A DNA stretch of 34,891 nucleotides, from the NCBI GenBank assembly GCA_027624865.1, contig JAQBTT010000004.1, forward strand, positions 1-34,891, in the 5' to 3' direction. A program made the translations under genes and the position numbers. Source of the stretch: a bacterium (GTDB lineage: Bacteria; Patescibacteriota; Minisyncoccia; Minisyncoccales; UBA10102). The notes beneath the pieces were generated by a model. The model did not search any database and had not been told where the DNA came from. It worked only from the letters and a program-made list of their open reading frames with translations. Position 1 is the first letter of the stretch, and every line of letters starts with the position of its first letter. This document shows, one piece after another, positions 30,894 to 34,891 of this stretch.

Positions 30894-31094
30894 ATGGCAA
30901 CAAAAAAGCCTAAAACAAGAAAAGCCGTTACAAAACGCTTTAAGTTCACAAAGAGTGGAAAGATTTTAAGGCGTATTGCAGGACAAGATCACTACCGAGT
31001 GAAAAGGACTGGGAAACAGCGACGTCAGATGAGAAAATTAATAACCTTGAGCACGCCAGACGCAAAAAAGATAAAAAAACTAGTCACTATATAA
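30894..31094 (+). CDS. rpmI: 50S ribosomal protein L35
   Basis: KTRKAVTKRFKFTKSGKILRRIAGQDHYRVKRTGKQRRQMRK. Confidence 0.95.
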   Translation: MATKKPKTRKAVTKRFKFTKSGKILRRIAGQDHYRVKRTGKQRRQMRKLITLSTPDAKKIKKLVTI

Positions 31095-31095
31095 C

Positions 31096-31443
31096 ATGGC
31101 GCGAGTAAAGCGAGGAACAACTGCAAATAAAAGAAGAAAGAATGTCTTGAGCCAAGCTAAAGGCTTTCGCTTTGGACGAAGCAAAAAATACCGTCTTGCA
31201 AAAGATGCTCTTCGCCACGCCTGGGAACATGCATTCACTGATCGAAAAACTAAGAAGAGAGATTTTCGAAAACTTTGGGAAGTGAAGATTTCAGGTGGGG
31301 TACGAGAGCAGGGTCTTACCTATAGCACATTCATCCCCCTCCTCAAAAAGAAAGAGATTACTATAGACCGAAAAATACTAGCAGAACTTAGAGAAAAACA
31401 CCCTACAGTATTTCAAAGATTAGTAGAGCAGGTAAAACAATAG
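31096..31443 (+). CDS. rplT: 50S ribosomal protein L20
   Basis: MARVKRGTTANKRRKNVLSQAKGFRFGRSKKYRLAKDALRHAWEHAFTDRKTKKRDFRKLW. Confidence 0.96.
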   Translation: MARVKRGTTANKRRKNVLSQAKGFRFGRSKKYRLAKDALRHAWEHAFTDRKTKKRDFRKLWEVKISGGVREQGLTYSTFIPLLKKKEITIDRKILAELREKHPTVFQRLVEQVKQ

Positions 31444-31447
31444 AAGG

Positions 31448-31535
31448 GTCAAAGACAACTGCTTGTCTTTGACGGGCGATTTAGGCGGAGCTCCGGCGAA
31501 GCCGTAAAATCGCACCGGGGTCGCCGTGAGGCGAC
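31448..31535. terminator. Cluster of three hairpins between convergent rplT and the NUDIX gene
   Basis: GTCAAAGACA/TGTCTTTGAC; GCGATTT/AAATCGC enclosing CGGAGCTCCG; GTCGCC/GGCGAC. Confidence 0.55.
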
Positions 31536-31539
31536 TATC

Positions 31540-31983
31540 TTATTGTTTTACCTCATCTTTTATATAGTGCTGTGCAGCTCTTAGAATTCTCCTTGCGTTA
31601 GCAAACTTCAGCTTCTCTATTGCTTGCAAAAAGGGCAACCATATAAATCCTTTATGCTCAAAAGAAATCTGTACTTCTTTTTTCTTTGTTTTGGCAAGAA
31701 AAAATACTACAGTTTTAGATATGGTATTCCCTTCTACGCGAAAATAGTAATGAATGTTCTCTTCAAATCCCGGGGAATAAGTAATCTCTGTAAGCCCTGT
31801 CTCCTCTCCAATCTCTCTTGTCGCAGCTTGCTTTGCTGTCTCCCCTTTTTCCAAATGCCCCTTGGGAAAATCCCAATACTCTTTTTTTACGCGAGGCTCT
31901 GTTGGGTAATGAAGCAAAAGAAAGTAGGGTTCTTTATTCTCCATACGAAATATAACAGCTCCGGCTGATTGCTCTTTTGGCAT
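31540..31983 (-). CDS. NUDIX hydrolase
   Basis: GHLEKGETAKQAATREIGEETGL (Nudix box). Confidence 0.93.
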   Translation of the reverse strand: MPKEQSAGAVIFRMENKEPYFLLLHYPTEPRVKKEYWDFPKGHLEKGETAKQAATREIGEETGLTEITYSPGFEENIHYYFRVEGNTISKTVVFFLAKTKKKEVQISFEHKGFIWLPFLQAIEKLKFANARRILRAAQHYIKDEVKQ

Positions 31984-31984
31984 A

Positions 31985-33697
31985 CTATGATTTTAAAGAA
32001 GGTAATAATTCTTTATAGGAAAGAGTATTCACTACGTCACCACTTTCTGCCCATCCTCTCCGTGCTTGCCCAATACCAAATTGCAAAAATGAAAAATGGC
32101 TCTTTTTGTGTGCGTCACTATTAATAGCAATTGTAACTCCAGCTTTCACCACCTTTGCAATATTAGTATCTTTTAAGTCCATGCGAGAAGAAGCATTTGC
32201 CTCAAGAATCGTTCCAGTCTTTTTTGCTACTAAAATAATCTTCTCCATATCTATATCATATTCTTGGCGTGATGGAAGACGCCTTCCTGTTGGATGAAAT
32301 AGGATATCTACATTTGGATTTTCCATTGCCCGAACAATTCTTTTGGTCATATCACTCTTTGTCATCTTAAAAAATGAGTGCACGGAGGCTCCCACTACAT
32401 CTAGCTTTGCCAGCATCTTGTTCTCAATGTCTAGCGTCCCATCCTTTCGAATATTTACCTCAGCTCCCTTTAAAATCTTGATGCCAGGTATCTTTTTTTG
32501 TACCTTATCTATTTCTTTCATTTGCGCCATAAGCTTTTTCTCATCTGCGCCACCCACCATAGCAAGATCTCTTGTGTGATCGGTAATGGCAATATACAAA
32601 AGTCCTTGCTTCTTTGCTTCTTTTGCCATTTCTTCAATAGAGTGCTTCCCATCAGTCCAATTAGTCTGCACTTGTAAGTCCCCCTTCAAAGAACCATATG
32701 GAATTATGCGAGGGAGTCTCCCTTGCAAGGCCGCTTCCACTTCTCCTCTATCCTCTCTTAACTCAGGCTCTGGATATTCCATACCAAGAGCTTGGTACAC
32801 CTCCTCCTCTGTTTTACAGGCAAGAAGCTTTTTGCCTTGAAAAAGCCCACCCTTTGAAAGTTGAAGTCCCTTCTTTACTGCTAGATCCTCAACTCTTTTA
32901 TTGTGCTCCTTTGATCCAGTAAAATACCAAAGAGCAGCTCCAAATACTTCCTCTCTTGCTACTTTCATATTCACACTAAAACCTTCCTTATCCACAAGAG
33001 ATATATAGTCTTCTCCTCTTCTTTGTACTTTTGCGCGGGAAACTATACTTGCCAAAAAATCCATGGTCTTTTTTGGTTGTTTTGTTGTAACTAAAATATC
33101 AATACCTCCAATAGTTTCTTTCATGCGGCGCAAAGAACCAACAAGAACTGCCTTTTGCACTACCCCTGAGCCTTTAAGCTCCTCTATATATCTTTGCGAA
33201 GTAGGGTATACATCTGCAATTAATTTCCTCCCTTGAAACTCTTTTTGAAGTGCAATACCTTCAAGGATATTTTGTTCTTTCTTTGCTCCAAAGTGAGGGA
33301 GTGATTGTACCTTCCCTGCTTTTGCCATTCTTTCCAAATCCACAAGGTTCTTTATTTTTAAGTGGTGCCATAGCTCTTTTACTGCTTTTAAACCAACTCC
33401 TTCAACGAGCATGAGCTCTTCAATATCTACTGGCATCTTCTTTTTATACGCCTCAAGCTCCTTAATATCCCCAGTCTCTATATACTCCTCTATCTTTTCT
33501 GCAATGCCCTTTCCTACCCCAGAGATACCTTGAAGTCCCAAAGTCCCCTCTCTTTGATATATCTCCCTTATGTCTTCCTCCAGTTCCTCTAGAGCTTCTG
33601 TAGCCTTTACAAGAGCCTGGGCCTTAAAAGAAGCACCCTGCACTAAAAGATGCGATATGAGCTGGGAGAACAGACGAATCAATTCTTGATTTTCCAT
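31985..33697 (-). CDS. polX: DNA polymerase X family protein with HhH and PHP domains
   Basis: GVGKGIAEKIEEYIETG HhH, GSLRRMKETIGGIDILVTT, FGAALWYFTGSKEHNKR, PHP motifs ITDHT, SVHS, NSDAH. Confidence 0.9.
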   Translation of the reverse strand: MENQELIRLFSQLISHLLVQGASFKAQALVKATEALEELEEDIREIYQREGTLGLQGISGVGKGIAEKIEEYIETGDIKELEAYKKKMPVDIEELMLVEGVGLKAVKELWHHLKIKNLVDLERMAKAGKVQSLPHFGAKKEQNILEGIALQKEFQGRKLIADVYPTSQRYIEELKGSGVVQKAVLVGSLRRMKETIGGIDILVTTKQPKKTMDFLASIVSRAKVQRRGEDYISLVDKEGFSVNMKVAREEVFGAALWYFTGSKEHNKRVEDLAVKKGLQLSKGGLFQGKKLLACKTEEEVYQALGMEYPEPELREDRGEVEAALQGRLPRIIPYGSLKGDLQVQTNWTDGKHSIEEMAKEAKKQGLLYIAITDHTRDLAMVGGADEKKLMAQMKEIDKVQKKIPGIKILKGAEVNIRKDGTLDIENKMLAKLDVVGASVHSFFKMTKSDMTKRIVRAMENPNVDILFHPTGRRLPSRQEYDIDMEKIILVAKKTGTILEANASSRMDLKDTNIAKVVKAGVTIAINSDAHKKSHFSFLQFGIGQARRGWAESGDVVNTLSYKELLPSLKS

Positions 33698-33708
33698 ATA
33701 TAAATGCC

Positions 33709-34710
33709 TTACAAGAATTTTTCAAATATATTTACTGCCTTGTTGAGCATCAAACGTTTTGCAAGAGAGATGCCAAGATACACAAACAAAATCAATCCTC
33801 CAAGGGCCACCACAAGCTCTGCTGCTCGAACCAAAAATGCAAAAGCTACCCCTGTGTGCCCCTCAAGCCCAATGGACTGAAACACTAAAGCTTGCAGTAC
33901 TTCATGCACCCCCAATTGTCCTGGAATCGGGATGAGCAAAGAAAGAAAACTAAATCCAGTTATGGTTACTGCAGGAAGAAGTCCTATAACCTTTCCCAAC
34001 AAGCCTGCCAAGACAATGGTTCGAAGCAAAGCGCAGGAAACCTTTGCAAAAGAAAGAAATATTCCTTCCCAGAATGCTTTGCTTTGCAGACGGAAAAAAT
34101 AAAAGACTTCCCTCTCCATCTCCAAAAACCCGTTACTTCCTTTCAGGCGTGGGAAAAACATTCTCACGATACTCTCTTTTTTATGTGATTTAAAATAGAA
34201 AAAAACGAGCGTTGCAATAAGCAGGCCAACGGCAAGTAGAATCCACAAAAAAGTTGATGACGCAAAGACATTTCTTGAGATAAGGAGGAATGCAACCCCA
34301 ACCCCCAAAAAAAGAAGGTAGCTGGTTGCATCAAGAAATCGCTCTATAACGACTGAAACAATAGCGCGCGGAAGCGGAACTTCATGAAACTCTCGCAGGA
34401 AATAAGAGCGAAATAACTCATTACCAAAAAATACCATGGGGAAGAAAAAAGAGAGACTAAATCCTCCAAAGTATTGTTTTAGCAAGGAAGAGAATGGCAC
34501 CTTATACCCCTGGTACCGTAAAATTTCTCTCCAGCGCAATGCGCCAAAAAAGAGCATCAAGAGGGTTAAAACAAGTAGCAAGACTCCTTTCCCACCCCAA
34601 ACACCTTCAATAGCACCCCATACTTCGCGCCATCCTACGGCACTCACCGCGCCCGAGAAAAGAACGATTCCCAAAACAAGGAATACAATAAATGCCAGAA
34701 GCTTTTTCAT
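33709..34710 (-). CDS. Lysylphosphatidylglycerol synthase TM region / flippase-like (UPF0104) membrane protein
   Basis: Multi-TM; ALRWREILRYQGYKVPFSSLLKQYFGGFSLSFFFPMVFFGNELFRSYFL; SLLIPIPGQLGVHE. Confidence 0.85.
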   Translation of the reverse strand: MKKLLAFIVFLVLGIVLFSGAVSAVGWREVWGAIEGVWGGKGVLLLVLTLLMLFFGALRWREILRYQGYKVPFSSLLKQYFGGFSLSFFFPMVFFGNELFRSYFLREFHEVPLPRAIVSVVIERFLDATSYLLFLGVGVAFLLISRNVFASSTFLWILLAVGLLIATLVFFYFKSHKKESIVRMFFPRLKGSNGFLEMEREVFYFFRLQSKAFWEGIFLSFAKVSCALLRTIVLAGLLGKVIGLLPAVTITGFSFLSLLIPIPGQLGVHEVLQALVFQSIGLEGHTGVAFAFLVRAAELVVALGGLILFVYLGISLAKRLMLNKAVNIFEKFL

Positions 34711-34788
34711 CCCGTTAGAAGTTAAAACTGTTAGTATTATTGATTATGGATGGTCTCAATGTTTTTTTGACTGAACTTCTAACGGGAT
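34709..34788. repeat. 80-bp element with 15-bp perfect terminal inverted repeats
   Basis: ATCCCGTTAGAAGTT / AACTTCTAACGGGAT, flanked by TC. Confidence 0.65.
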
Positions 34789-34856
34789 TCATGATTTGAT
34801 ATTATACCAAATTATAGCAAGGAAGAAAGGTTCTATTTTATAAATGAGAAAAGAAA

Positions 34857-34887
34857 AAGGCCCCCATGTAATCAACGATGGGGCCTT
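34857..34887. terminator. Terminator-like hairpin at window end
   Basis: AAGGCCCCCAT..ATGGGGCCTT. Confidence 0.5.
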
Positions 34888-34891
34888 GTAA

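Noticed and set aside
1-34891. CRISPR array
   Set aside because: Repeats seen are palindromes or short tandem heptamers inside genes; no regularly spaced repeat-spacer structure and no cas genes.

Overview
This 34.9-kb window looks like a gene-dense Patescibacteria/CPR-type (Parcubacteria-like) chromosome segment. That taxonomic call is an inference from gene content and style; no rRNA gene is present. Core genes, mostly on the minus strand: a GlmU-like nucleotidyltransferase, an acyl-CoA ligase with a C-terminal extension, a HAD hydrolase, YvcK/GlmR, GlmS, LeuRS, TatD, a class I DAHP synthase, MetRS, RsmI, an AI-2E-family permease, an M16 peptidase, GlyRS, a short RecO, DUF5674, IleRS, ArgRS, NUDIX, PolX/PHP and an LPG-flippase-like protein. 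Plus-strand genes are mutY and smpB-ssrA(tmRNA)-infC-rpmI-rplT. The strongest unexpected signals are: (1) a complete trp-type transcription attenuator before the DAHP synthase, with a TTGACA-17-TATATT promoter, a nearly leaderless 24-aa leader peptide containing Y-F-F-Y-F-M-F, competing 1:2, 2:3 and 3:4 RNA helices, and a U7 terminator; (2) a second attenuator of the same design before an unknown 86-aa protein; (3) palindromic repeats inserted in frame in coding genes, with IleRS, LeuRS, MetRS and ArgRS all carrying one near the catalytic/anticodon-binding domain junction, including a family of perfect palindromes encoding KLSL..KLSL; (4) palindromes that supply or contain the stop codons of argS, metG and tatD; (5) an smpB stop codon that lies inside the tmRNA acceptor stem; (6) infC with no ATG/GTG/TTG start ahead of its conserved N-terminus; (7) a GC-rich, hairpin-dense probable ncRNA at 225-505. 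All pairings and alignments were done by eye; no database search or folding program was run.
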